From: Synergistaceae bacterium
GTDB lineage: Bacteria; Synergistota; Synergistia; Synergistales; Aminobacteriaceae
DNA length: 5,635 nucleotides
Reading direction: 5' to 3'
Assembly: GCA_017427625.1 (NCBI GenBank)
Contig: JAFRSL010000118.1
Coordinates: forward strand, 1-5,635
Shown here: positions 1-5,635 of the stretch, piece after piece
How positions within the stretch are numbered: the first letter of the stretch is position 1
Layout: every line of letters begins with the position of its first letter
The notes under the pieces: model-generated
The model's database searches: none
What the model was told of the DNA's origin: nothing
Seen by the model: only the letters and a program-made list of their open reading frames with translations
Position numbers and translations under genes: made by a program

Positions 1-7
1 AGATTAC

Positions 8-262
8 ATGACTGCAACAACATTAAACAGAGCGAAGGAAAATCTCGGTCAGCTAATATCAAACGTGAATGACAGCAGTGTACCCGTAATAATCGTGAAT
101 GATGACGGGAAAAATGCCGTTCTCGTTTCGGAAGAAGACTAGAACTCAATGCAGGAGACGCTATACCTGTACTCAATTCCGGGAATGGTCGAAAGCATCA
201 TAGAGGCTGGGAATGAACCGTTGTCTGAATGTAGCGTATATGACCCTGATGAGGAGTGGTAA
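8..262 (+). pseudogene. Phd/YefM-family antitoxin, broken by an in-frame amber stop
   Basis: Reading from ATG at 8 gives 84 codons ending at TAA 260-262, close to the roughly 83 residues usual for YefM, but codon 45 (140-142) is TAG. The N-terminal half (MTATTLNRAKENLGQLISNV, then PVIIV and KNAVLVSEED) is the Phd/YefM DNA-binding fold. After the stop the same frame continues with NSMQETLYLYSIPGMVESI and ends PDEEW, the toxin-binding tail typical of the family. The family consensus at the stop is SEEDW, so TGG to TAG at a conserved Trp is the simplest explanation. Intact members bind and neutralise a RelE/YoeB/Txe-type toxin and repress their own operon. No toxin frame follows; the next gene is unrelated. 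A 44-residue N-terminal peptide, and possibly a reinitiated C-terminal peptide from ATG 149, could still be made. Any RBS and promoter lie at or beyond the left window edge. A sequencing error remains possible. Confidence 0.85.
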
Positions 263-297
263 ATATATCTCAATATAGACGCACTATGAATGAAATC

Positions 298-305
298 AAA
301 GGAGG
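298..305 (+). promoter_or_regulatory. Strong Shine-Dalgarno for the 317 gene
   Basis: AAAGGAGG is a near-perfect anti-16S match, ending 11 nt before ATG 317. It decides the start of the uncharacterised gene and is the strongest translation signal in the window, fitting the first gene of a transcript. The short spacer 263-316 shows no hairpin followed by a T-run, and no structured leader is obvious. Confidence 0.8.
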
Positions 306-316
306 AATAAATTACA

Positions 317-1378
317 ATGTCATTCAAACGTTGGCAGAACGTCCCCGAAGTTCAGGACGCAGCATCAAAACTCGCAGCTTCAGCACAGAAATACGCATCT
401 CTAATCGCTGAGAACACTACAGACAGCAAGTCTCAGGCTCAAAAACTCTGGTCGTCAATGTCGTCTTCTTACTGGGATATACTTTTCGCCCTAGTTGACG
501 CTCAGACAAAGGCAATGCCCGCAGCTCTCACTTTCGACCCGGAAGAAAGGCTCTTCATCGACTTAGGCTGCCTTCCCGGAGTCCTCAACCTAGGCCCGAA
601 ATTTGACCCAAGAGCATGGCTCGCCTCAAAGTGCGCGGGCGACATTTTCCCAGTCATGACATTCTCCGACTATATTGCCGAATGCTGGGCTGCTGTTACA
701 GGAAACCCCGCCCCAGTCCCGACAATCGGAATGTCCCTCAATGATAGGATTAACACCCTCAATGAGTCTCTCTTCACGGCACAGGGTGAGCGCGACGACT
801 TCGTAAAGGCATTATCCGAGAAGTATTCCACGAACCTCAACATAGCACAATCTCTTCAGGCTCTCGATGAGTTCCTGATCTCAGCGACGAAGGTAAACAT
901 GCGAGTCCCGGAATATCGCGAGGGTGATGAGGCTACACGTCAGAAGCTCTCTCAGCAGAGAAAAGCATACAATGACGCTGAGAAGGGTATACAGCTATTC
1001 GTTTCATCAGCTCAGAAGAACGAGGCCAATCCTCTCCCGATTCCGCAGGTCGAGAAATTCACAGCCCTCCACGAGAAGACGAAGATTATCGCCAAAGAGA
1101 TACTTTACTCGCAGATTGATGAGGTTAAAATCGCCCGCCGAACAAAGAAAATCACCGATGCCTGCGCTCAGATGACCGACCAGATGAAGCGCGGTGAGTT
1201 CCGCAACATGATCGTCAAGAAGCGCGAATACCTCACTGTCCCCGCAAAGAACGCACGCTGTGATATGTCCCTTCTCGCACAGCCCGGCTCAACTCCTATT
1301 GATTATGCGAAGGATTTTGAGATCGTCCGCGAGTTCACGGCTATGGACATAGAGATGTTCAACGTTCCAAGAGTGTGA
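317..1378 (+). CDS. Uncharacterised 353-residue protein, possibly the N-terminal part of a split gene
   Basis: I do not recognise this protein. The start at 317 is supported by the strong AAAGGAGG. No signal peptide or membrane segment is visible, so it is probably cytoplasmic. In order it has an Ala/Ser-rich helical N-terminus (about 10-45), a Trp/aromatic-containing stretch (45-60, LWSSMSSSYWDILFAL), a Gly/Pro-rich segment (about 73-101, with DLGCLPGVLNLGPKFDPRAW), and a second aromatic helix (116-128). A long charged helical region, probably coiled coil, runs from about 140 to 290, followed by a mixed Lys/Arg-rich tail ending FNVPRV. The TGA at 1376-1378 is followed directly and in the same frame by the 115-residue frame at 1379, and FNVPRV-stop-MYGIPRVIFVPG reads like continuous protein. 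It may therefore be a truncated N-terminal part of a 469-codon gene. The alternative is a genuine two-gene pair with reinitiation at TGAATG. Confidence 0.75.
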   Translation: MSFKRWQNVPEVQDAASKLAASAQKYASLIAENTTDSKSQAQKLWSSMSSSYWDILFALVDAQTKAMPAALTFDPEERLFIDLGCLPGVLNLGPKFDPRAWLASKCAGDIFPVMTFSDYIAECWAAVTGNPAPVPTIGMSLNDRINTLNESLFTAQGERDDFVKALSEKYSTNLNIAQSLQALDEFLISATKVNMRVPEYREGDEATRQKLSQQRKAYNDAEKGIQLFVSSAQKNEANPLPIPQVEKFTALHEKTKIIAKEILYSQIDEVKIARRTKKITDACAQMTDQMKRGEFRNMIVKKREYLTVPAKNARCDMSLLAQPGSTPIDYAKDFEIVREFTAMDIEMFNVPRV

Positions 1379-1726
1379 ATGTACGGTATACCGCGCGTAA
1401 TTTTTGTTCCTGGTCAGGGCTTGGGGACTTATGACTGGTCGGATCACACAATCATAATCCCAGCGTTCCCGGTCGGCGGAAATGACAAGTCGGTAAGCTA
1501 TGCTCTCGGAACGTTCAGGTGGGATTCGGACGAGGACAGGAAGCTCAAGACTCCCTACGAGCAGCAGATTAAGGAGAACAGGAAGAAATCGCTCCTTGCT
1601 CTTGCGGCATCGTTCTACAAGGATTACTCGCTATGGATGACGAAGGAGAAGCGCGGTTACAGGATACTTCCGCGAGAGACGCATAAAGTCTTCGTTAGCA
1701 TGTTCACGGTGAGAGCCGAAGATTAG
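1379..1726 (+). CDS. Uncharacterised 115-residue frame, possible C-terminal part of the preceding gene
   Basis: This frame starts with ATG immediately after the TGA of the upstream gene and in the same frame, so the two reading frames are separated by one codon only. The only SD-like sequence is a weak AAGAG (1369-1373), so expression would depend on reinitiation by ribosomes ending at 1378, or on readthrough. The product opens with a beta-rich, Gly/Pro-rich segment (YGIPRVIFVPGQGLGTYDW, residues 2-20). It then has a second strand-like segment (TIIIPAFPVGG), a charged helical part (about 50-75, DEDRKLKTPYEQQIKENRKK), an aromatic helix around FYKDYSLWM and a basic tail. I recognise no family. 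The abrupt start in what looks like the core of a fold, without a helical or disordered lead-in, favours its being the C-terminal domain of a protein split by nonsense mutation. It ends at TAG 1724-1726, 6 nt before metA. Confidence 0.6.
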   Translation: MYGIPRVIFVPGQGLGTYDWSDHTIIIPAFPVGGNDKSVSYALGTFRWDSDEDRKLKTPYEQQIKENRKKSLLALAASFYKDYSLWMTKEKRGYRILPRETHKVFVSMFTVRAED

Positions 1727-1732
1727 CCGGCC

Positions 1733-2668
1733 ATGCCCATAACTATACCCGTTGACCTCCCGGCGGCAGGAATACTTGAGCGGGAAAATATCTTCGTGAT
1801 GACTCAGAGGCGCGCAATGACTCAGGATATTCGCCCTCTGAGGATTCTTATACTCAATCTTATGCCGACGAAGATTGTTACGGAGACACAGCTTGCACGT
1901 CTTCTAGGGAACACTCCGCTTCAGGTTGAGATTGACCTCATGGCCATGAGCGGAAGGGAACATAAGAATACCCCTAAGGAGCATATGCTTGCTTTCTACA
2001 GGAATTTCGACAGCTACAAGGACGAATTTTTTGACGGAATGATTATCACCGGCGCGCCAGTCGAGCATCTTCCGTTTGAGGCTGTAGATTACTGGCCGGA
2101 ACTCTGCGATATTATGGAGTGGAGCAAGTCTCATGTTCACAGCACGTTCCATATATGCTGGGGGGCACAGGCAGGACTCTATTACCACTATGGGATCCCG
2201 AAGATACATCTTCCGCGAAAGTTATTCGGGGTATTCCGGCACAGGGTAACGCATAAGGGGTCGATACTGTTTCGAGGGTCTGATGATACGTTCATGGTTC
2301 CGCATTCGAGGCACACGACGATAATGCGTGCTGACGTGAAGAAGATTCCTGCGCTAAAGATTCTCTCTGAGAGCTACGAGGCTGGTGTCTATGTAGTTTC
2401 GACGAACGAAGGAAGGCAGCTCTTCATCACGGGGCACTCTGAGTATGACCCTGACACGCTCGCTCAGGAATATTGGAGGGATAAGAGGGCTGGTCTTGCG
2501 ATTCATGTGCCTTATAACTATTTCCCGAACGATGACGATACTCAGACTCCTGTGTGTACGTGGCGGTCGAGCGCGAACTTGCTGTATTCAAACTGGCTGA
2601 ATTACTTTGTCTACCAGCAGACCCCGTATGATGCCCGGAAGATTAAGGATATGGACTTGCAGAAATGA
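1733..2668 (+). CDS. metA: Homoserine O-acetyltransferase (MetA/HTS family)
   Basis: The cytoplasmic enzyme activates the homoserine hydroxyl by acylation, the first committed step of methionine synthesis. At 311 residues it is full length for the family. The catalytic Cys142 lies in [11 protein letters not shown], and His235 and Glu237 in FITGHSEYD, at exactly the E. coli MetA numbers; Arg249 is also present. Residue 111 is Glu (TGAPVE). In this family Glu111 goes with acetyl-CoA and Gly111 with succinyl-CoA, so acetyl-homoserine is the predicted product, feeding direct sulfhydrylation or cystathionine formation. The start [11 protein letters not shown] matches the canonical N-terminus. No good SD precedes it, and it lies 6 nt after the previous stop, so translation is probably coupled. 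No SAM riboswitch or other leader can fit in this gap, so control must come from upstream. Its TGA overlaps the methyltransferase start (ATGA). Confidence 0.97.
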   Translation: MPITIPVDLPAAGILERENIFVMTQRRAMTQDIRPLRILILNLMPTKIVTETQLARLLGNTPLQVEIDLMAMSGREHKNTPKEHMLAFYRNFDSYKDEFFDGMIITGAPVEHLPFEAVDYWPELCDIMEWSKSHVHSTFHICWGAQAGLYYHYGIPKIHLPRKLFGVFRHRVTHKGSILFRGSDDTFMVPHSRHTTIMRADVKKIPALKILSESYEAGVYVVSTNEGRQLFITGHSEYDPDTLAQEYWRDKRAGLAIHVPYNYFPNDDDTQTPVCTWRSSANLLYSNWLNYFVYQQTPYDARKIKDMDLQK

Positions 2669-3429
2669 GCATTGATGATTTCACCAACAAGGTAATATGC
2701 GGGGACTGCCTCGAATTTATGCGCGGACTTGAAGATTCATGCGTTGATTTGTTCGTAACGTCTCCGCCCTACAATCTCAAGAACTCCTCAGGAAACGGAA
2801 TGAAGGACGGACGCGGCGGTAAATGGTCAAATGCTGCTTTGCTTGACGGCTATGACGGCTACGACGACGACATGCCTTACGAGGATTATTGCGCGTGGCA
2901 GAGAAATTGCCTTACCGAGATGATGAGGCTTTTGAAACCCGACGGAGCTGTATTCTACAATCATAAATGGCGCGTTCAGAATGGACTATTGCAGGACAGG
3001 CATGAAATTATTGAAGGCTTCCCTGTCAGGCAGGTTATTATCTGGAAGCGCAAGGGAGGAATTAATTTCAACGCCGGGTATTTTCTGCCCACATACGAAG
3101 TGATATACCTTATAGCGAAACCGGAGTTCAAGCTCGCGGATAAAGCTAACAGGCTCGGTGATGTATGGGAAATCAAGCAGGACATGAACAACCCTCATCC
3201 CGCACCATACCCCGAAGAATTGACTGACCGTATAATTTCGTCAACCAATGCTAAACTCGTTGTAGACCCTTTTGGAGGTTCAGGGACGACAGCAATATCG
3301 GCCATTCGTTACGGCAGAAAGTATTTGTTAATTGATAGATCGCAGGAATATTGTGAGATGGCTAGGGCTAGAATCGAGGGGGGCGAGTGGAATGTCAGAA
3401 AAGACAGCAGACAGTATAATTTATGGTAG
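2665..3429 (+). CDS. Type II DNA methyltransferase, beta-order N4-cytosine/N6-adenine
   Basis: This SAM-dependent modification enzyme transfers a methyl group to an exocyclic amino group in DNA to protect host sites from the nuclease encoded next. The motifs run in beta order. Catalytic motif IV is TSPPYN (residues 32-37), preceded by [19 protein letters not shown]. Motif VIII-like VIIWKRKGG follows (124-132). The likely target-recognition segment is about 135-175, motif X-like [15 protein letters not shown] is at 177-191, and SAM-binding motif I is DPFGGSGTT (201-209). SPPY is common in N4-cytosine enzymes but also occurs in N6-adenine ones, so the modified base is undecided. At 254 residues it is compact but complete. 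The ATG overlaps the metA stop by 4 nt, with only a distant AAGGA (2645-2649), so translation is likely coupled to metA. A run of Asp/Gly/Tyr (DGYDGYDDD, 61-69) lies in the loop after motif IV. The recognition sequence cannot be read from sequence. Confidence 0.95.
   Translation: MSIDDFTNKVICGDCLEFMRGLEDSCVDLFVTSPPYNLKNSSGNGMKDGRGGKWSNAALLDGYDGYDDDMPYEDYCAWQRNCLTEMMRLLKPDGAVFYNHKWRVQNGLLQDRHEIIEGFPVRQVIIWKRKGGINFNAGYFLPTYEVIYLIAKPEFKLADKANRLGDVWEIKQDMNNPHPAPYPEELTDRIISSTNAKLVVDPFGGSGTTAISAIRYGRKYLLIDRSQEYCEMARARIEGGEWNVRKDSRQYNLW
3376..3383 (+). promoter_or_regulatory. Shine-Dalgarno deciding the endonuclease start
   Basis: GAGGGGGG lies 8 nt before ATG 3392, inside the end of the methyltransferase gene. 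It supports ATG 3392 over the longer in-frame ATG at 3332, which has no comparable site and would deepen the overlap to about 98 nt. Confidence 0.7.
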
Positions 3430-4489
3430 TGCTTGGAGAAATTGTTACTGGTTTGCGAGAATGTTGCTTAATACGGATCAGTACAGCGCGCCCGGCAAAA
3501 ATGAACGTTTCATGAATCTTCTGCTCTCCGAAACTGAGCCGCTTATGACTATCCCCAAACTCGCAGAAAATGACAGGTACAAAATTTGCCGTGATACGTT
3601 AATGGATGCGCTTCGGAAAATTTCAGAGGGTGAATCGAAATCGTCATTACAGCGAAAAACTTTCTGTGATGAGATTGACAGCATGATTAGTTCGCTTGAG
3701 GATATTGCGGTTTTCCTGTTCACCTTGAAATATATAGTCCTTCCCACGAATCAGTCCATGAAGAATATCCCCAATGATGACAAAACGTTTTGCCGTGAAT
3801 ATGCCGGGAAAATACTGCAATCGTTGGGCAGTGAGCACGTCAGTGAGGTATTATCTGCATGGGATGTCATGGGAGTCAGAGGTTGCCTTAATGTCGAACG
3901 TGAAGAAGTAATTACAGGTTTCACAAAATTACGAGCCGCACTTGAGACCCTGAAACTTTTTCCGCGTACTATCATCGAGGATAACGCTATATTGACCGCG
4001 TACGTTCAAGAGTTCGAGCGGAGAGCAGGGCAGAAACGCAAGAAACGCGCAGGAGACAGCCTCGAAGATGTCGTTACATTCCTGTTCAATTTCTATGGTT
4101 TCAAATCGCATCCACAGCCCGAGCATTTTCAGAGTGATATTGAGGTCGACAAATGGTTCAAATGCAAAGACGGCTGGAGCATCGGCATAAGCTGCAAGAG
4201 GACTCTTCGCGAAAGATGGAAGCAGGTATCAAGTGCTGACAGCGGAACTCTCAGCAGGCATAAGATACGGGAGATATGGCACTTAATCACGTATGACCGG
4301 GATTTGAGCGATGACAAGATCACAATGCTTGGGGCACAGCGTCATATATTCTGGCTCGATGATGGGAGTGAACGTTATATTACTGCCTCGAATCATGCAG
4401 GAATGAAAGATTATGTGCGTCCATTAAGCAGATTGATATATACTATTGCACACGAACAAGGAATAAATATCAGGAGTGTGAACCCATGA
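3392..4489 (+). CDS. Type II restriction endonuclease, EcoRII-C-like PD-(D/E)XK nuclease
   Basis: The 365-residue protein is predicted to cut DNA unmethylated by the preceding methyltransferase. The C-terminal domain (about 215-345) carries the landmarks of the EcoRII-C/CCGG-cutter branch. These are a basic RKKRAGDSLE helix with Glu225, an acidic strand SDIEVD (Asp249/Asp253), the strand GISCKRTLRERWKQ with catalytic-type Lys269, and a helix-strand segment IWHLITYDRDLSDDKI. That last segment matches the usual 'K-L-T-L...S..q' region, followed by a hydrophobic strand (RHIFWLDD). The (S/T)-C-K arrangement is typical of this branch, where the second acidic residue has moved away from the Lys. 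The first 210 residues are helical and unfamiliar, perhaps a recognition or effector domain. The start at 3392 follows from the SD at 3376. The gene overlaps the methyltransferase by 38 nt and the chemoreceptor gene by 4 nt. Hand-counted GC on sampled lines is about 41%, lower than the flanks. Nuclease assignment is firm; the exact subfamily is inferred. Confidence 0.88.
   Translation: MSEKTADSIIYGSAWRNCYWFARMLLNTDQYSAPGKNERFMNLLLSETEPLMTIPKLAENDRYKICRDTLMDALRKISEGESKSSLQRKTFCDEIDSMISSLEDIAVFLFTLKYIVLPTNQSMKNIPNDDKTFCREYAGKILQSLGSEHVSEVLSAWDVMGVRGCLNVEREEVITGFTKLRAALETLKLFPRTIIEDNAILTAYVQEFERRAGQKRKKRAGDSLEDVVTFLFNFYGFKSHPQPEHFQSDIEVDKWFKCKDGWSIGISCKRTLRERWKQVSSADSGTLSRHKIREIWHLITYDRDLSDDKITMLGAQRHIFWLDDGSERYITASNHAGMKDYVRPLSRLIYTIAHEQGINIRSVNP
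4472..4476 (+). promoter_or_regulatory. Shine-Dalgarno for the chemoreceptor gene
   Basis: AGGAG ends 9 nt before ATG 4486, inside the last codons of the endonuclease gene. Together with the ATGA overlap it indicates efficient coupled translation. Confidence 0.7.
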
Positions 4490-5635
4490 AGAAAATCAGC
4501 CTCAAGACAATGCTCATAATGCTTGCGCTTGTCCCATTGATTCTCGCTGTCGTGATCATCTCAGTCGCAACATCCGGAATCATGATACGCAACCTCAAGC
4601 AGAACACTAAGGAAGAACTCATAGTAGCCGCAAAAGCCCTCAAGGAATATTACGAGTACGACATTCTCAACGATAATGACCTCGTTGACGGCTTCATACG
4701 ATACGACACGAACTACATCGACTCCATGCACTCAACGGGCGTAGACCTGACGCTCTTCAAGGGAAACATACGCTTCATGACGACGATAAAGGACAATAAC
4801 GGTAAGAGGATCGAAGGAACTCCGGCCTCTGACGCAGTATGGAGAGCCGTCAGCGCAGGGAAGGATTATTACTCCGACAGCGTGAAGATCAACGGCATCG
4901 ACTATCACGTCTACTACATGCCCATACAGTACGCCACGAAAATTTACGGCATGGCGTTTTCAGGAAAACCGGCAACACAGATTCAGGCGGCAGAGCGAAG
5001 CATATTCATCGCAATCGCATCAATAAGCGCGGGATTGATACTTTTCTTTGCAGTTGCCACGATGATCATCGCAAAGAGAGTTGCTGATCCATTGAAAGAA
5101 GTTGCGGAGAGAATAGAGACGCTCCTCAACGTGAATCTCGCTGTCGATATGCAGTCAGAGAGCAGTATATACGAGACATCGCAGCTCATCATTGCCGCCG
5201 AGAAAATAAGCGAAGTTCTAAACGAAACCGTCAGGAACATTCAGGAATCTGCCTTCGAGCTTACTGACACCGTTAAATCAACCGCTGAGATGGCCGGAGA
5301 GTCATCAATATCAGCCTCCCAAATCTCGGAAGCAATGAAGTCCCTCGCTAAATCCGCCGTATCTATCGCCGTGAGCGTTCACGGAATCAGTGAGAATGTT
5401 GAAGAGATGGGAAATGTTACGAGTCAGGCCGTCCAGAATGTCGAGAACCTAAGCCAAAATTCCAGTTCAATGAATACAGCAAACGCCTCAGCACGTGAGA
5501 GCATAGACGACGCTGTGAAATCTTCCGTTAAAGCCTTCGACGCAATCGACATAATAACCGCAAAAATCCGCGAGACAAACGCATCAATCGCCAAGATCAG
5601 CGAGGCAGTCGACATAATCTCCGACATAGCATCAC
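4486..5635 (+). CDS. Methyl-accepting chemotaxis protein, 3' end beyond the window
   Basis: This inner-membrane chemoreceptor senses an extracytoplasmic ligand and controls CheA kinase through CheW. The 383 codons present encode a short basic N-terminus and TM1 (about 8-34), then an outer sensor domain of about 35-170. The sensor contains TGVDLTLFKGNIRFMTTI, GKRIEGTPASDAVW, GKDYYSDSVKINGIDYHVYY and a final IYGMAFSGKP, the pattern of single-Cache (sCache_3-like) sensors that often bind small carboxylates. TM2 is about 173-196, followed by a HAMP segment opening AKRVADPLKEV (Pro202) and a long Ser/Ala/Glu heptad coiled coil. The frame leaves the window at EAVDIISDIAS, just before the expected QTNLLALNA hairpin tip. 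The ATG overlaps the endonuclease stop (ATGA). The ligand is not deducible. Ser/Thr/Glu-rich adaptation helices are visible, but specific methylation sites cannot be assigned. Confidence 0.95.
   Translation, partial: MKKISLKTMLIMLALVPLILAVVIISVATSGIMIRNLKQNTKEELIVAAKALKEYYEYDILNDNDLVDGFIRYDTNYIDSMHSTGVDLTLFKGNIRFMTTIKDNNGKRIEGTPASDAVWRAVSAGKDYYSDSVKINGIDYHVYYMPIQYATKIYGMAFSGKPATQIQAAERSIFIAIASISAGLILFFAVATMIIAKRVADPLKEVAERIETLLNVNLAVDMQSESSIYETSQLIIAAEKISEVLNETVRNIQESAFELTDTVKSTAEMAGESSISASQISEAMKSLAKSAVSIAVSVHGISENVEEMGNVTSQAVQNVENLSQNSSSMNTANASARESIDDAVKSSVKAFDAIDIITAKIRETNASIAKISEAVDIISDIAS

Noticed and set aside
240..269. Weak promoter-like pair ATGACC (240-245) and TATATC (264-269), 18-nt spacing, before the 317 gene
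   Set aside because: Only 4 of 6 matches in each box and the upstream box lies within the antitoxin frame; too weak to list, though a promoter in 240-290 would make sense.
139..327. Minus-strand 62-codon frame over the antitoxin relic
   Set aside because: The opposite strand has family-level similarity to Phd/YefM; the minus frame has no recognisable motif. Other minus-strand frames across 1904-5627 are likewise shadows.
286..411. Short ORF from ATG 286 overlapping the 317 gene in another frame
   Set aside because: It has no SD, is about 40 codons long, shows no recognisable content and is overlapped by the strong SD and start at 317.
1376..1420. Selenocysteine insertion at TGA 1376-1378, with a CCTG-GT-CAGG inverted repeat at 1409-1418
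   Set aside because: The repeat has a 4-bp stem with an impossible 2-nt loop and no proper SECIS shape, and the protein context gives no redox motif. A nonsense mutation or gene boundary is simpler.
8..1726. Stop-codon reassignment (TAG or TGA read as an amino acid)
   Set aside because: TAG ends the frames at 1726 and 3429, and TGA ends metA and the endonuclease at ATGA overlaps with correct family lengths, so both act as ordinary stops here.
1727..1732. SAM-responsive leader (S-box or similar) in front of metA
   Set aside because: Only 6 nt separate metA from the previous stop, leaving no room for a riboswitch.
3332..3391. Longer endonuclease start at ATG 3332
   Set aside because: It would add 20 residues wholly inside the methyltransferase without an SD; ATG 3392 has GAGGGGGG at good spacing.
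4839..5087. 82-codon + strand frame inside the chemoreceptor gene
   Set aside because: Its Arg/His-rich, low-complexity translation is an out-of-frame shadow of the clear chemoreceptor frame.
1..5635. tRNA/rRNA genes, CRISPR repeats, insertion-sequence ends, attachment sites and intrinsic terminators
   Set aside because: None seen on reading both strands; nearly all of the window is protein-coding with gaps no longer than about 54 nt.

Overview
The window holds a tightly packed run of genes, all on the + strand, from an anaerobe-type bacterium with roughly 45-50% GC. The taxon cannot be fixed from the sequence. The codon habits (frequent AGG, ATA, CTC and TCA) together with a Phd/YefM relic, an acetyl-type MetA and a Cache-domain chemoreceptor would suit an uncultured gut or rumen bacterium such as a Synergistota or Spirochaetota member, but this is a low-confidence guess. 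TAG, TGA and TAA all end genes in the window, so the genetic code looks standard.

Layout: (1) 8-262 is a Phd/YefM antitoxin reading frame broken by an amber stop exactly where the family's conserved Trp belongs, with no toxin gene after it. (2) 317-1378 and 1379-1726 are two unrecognised reading frames in the same frame, separated only by one TGA codon. They may be a single 469-codon gene split by a nonsense mutation, or a coupled gene pair. (3) 1733-2668 is metA, with all catalytic residues at their canonical numbers and Glu111, which predicts acetyl-CoA use. (4) 2665-3429 and 3392-4489 form a Type II restriction-modification pair: a beta-order N4/N6 DNA methyltransferase (SPPY ... DPFGGSGTT), then an endonuclease whose C-terminal domain resembles the EcoRII-C / CCGG-cutter branch of PD-(D/E)XK nucleases. 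(5) 4486-5635 is the start of a methyl-accepting chemotaxis protein with a single-Cache-like sensor, cut off by the window end just before the signalling hairpin tip.

From 317 to the end no gap between reading frames exceeds 6 nt, and most junctions abut or overlap, so the genes are probably co-transcribed. The restriction-modification pair joins metA and the chemoreceptor gene through 4-nt ATGA overlaps on both sides, yet hand counts on sampled lines show lower GC than the flanks. This suggests an acquired defence cassette seated without a gap inside a host operon. The most interesting points are the two interrupted genes side by side, the large unfamiliar N-terminal domain and possibly altered active site of the nuclease, and the unknown 469-codon family.
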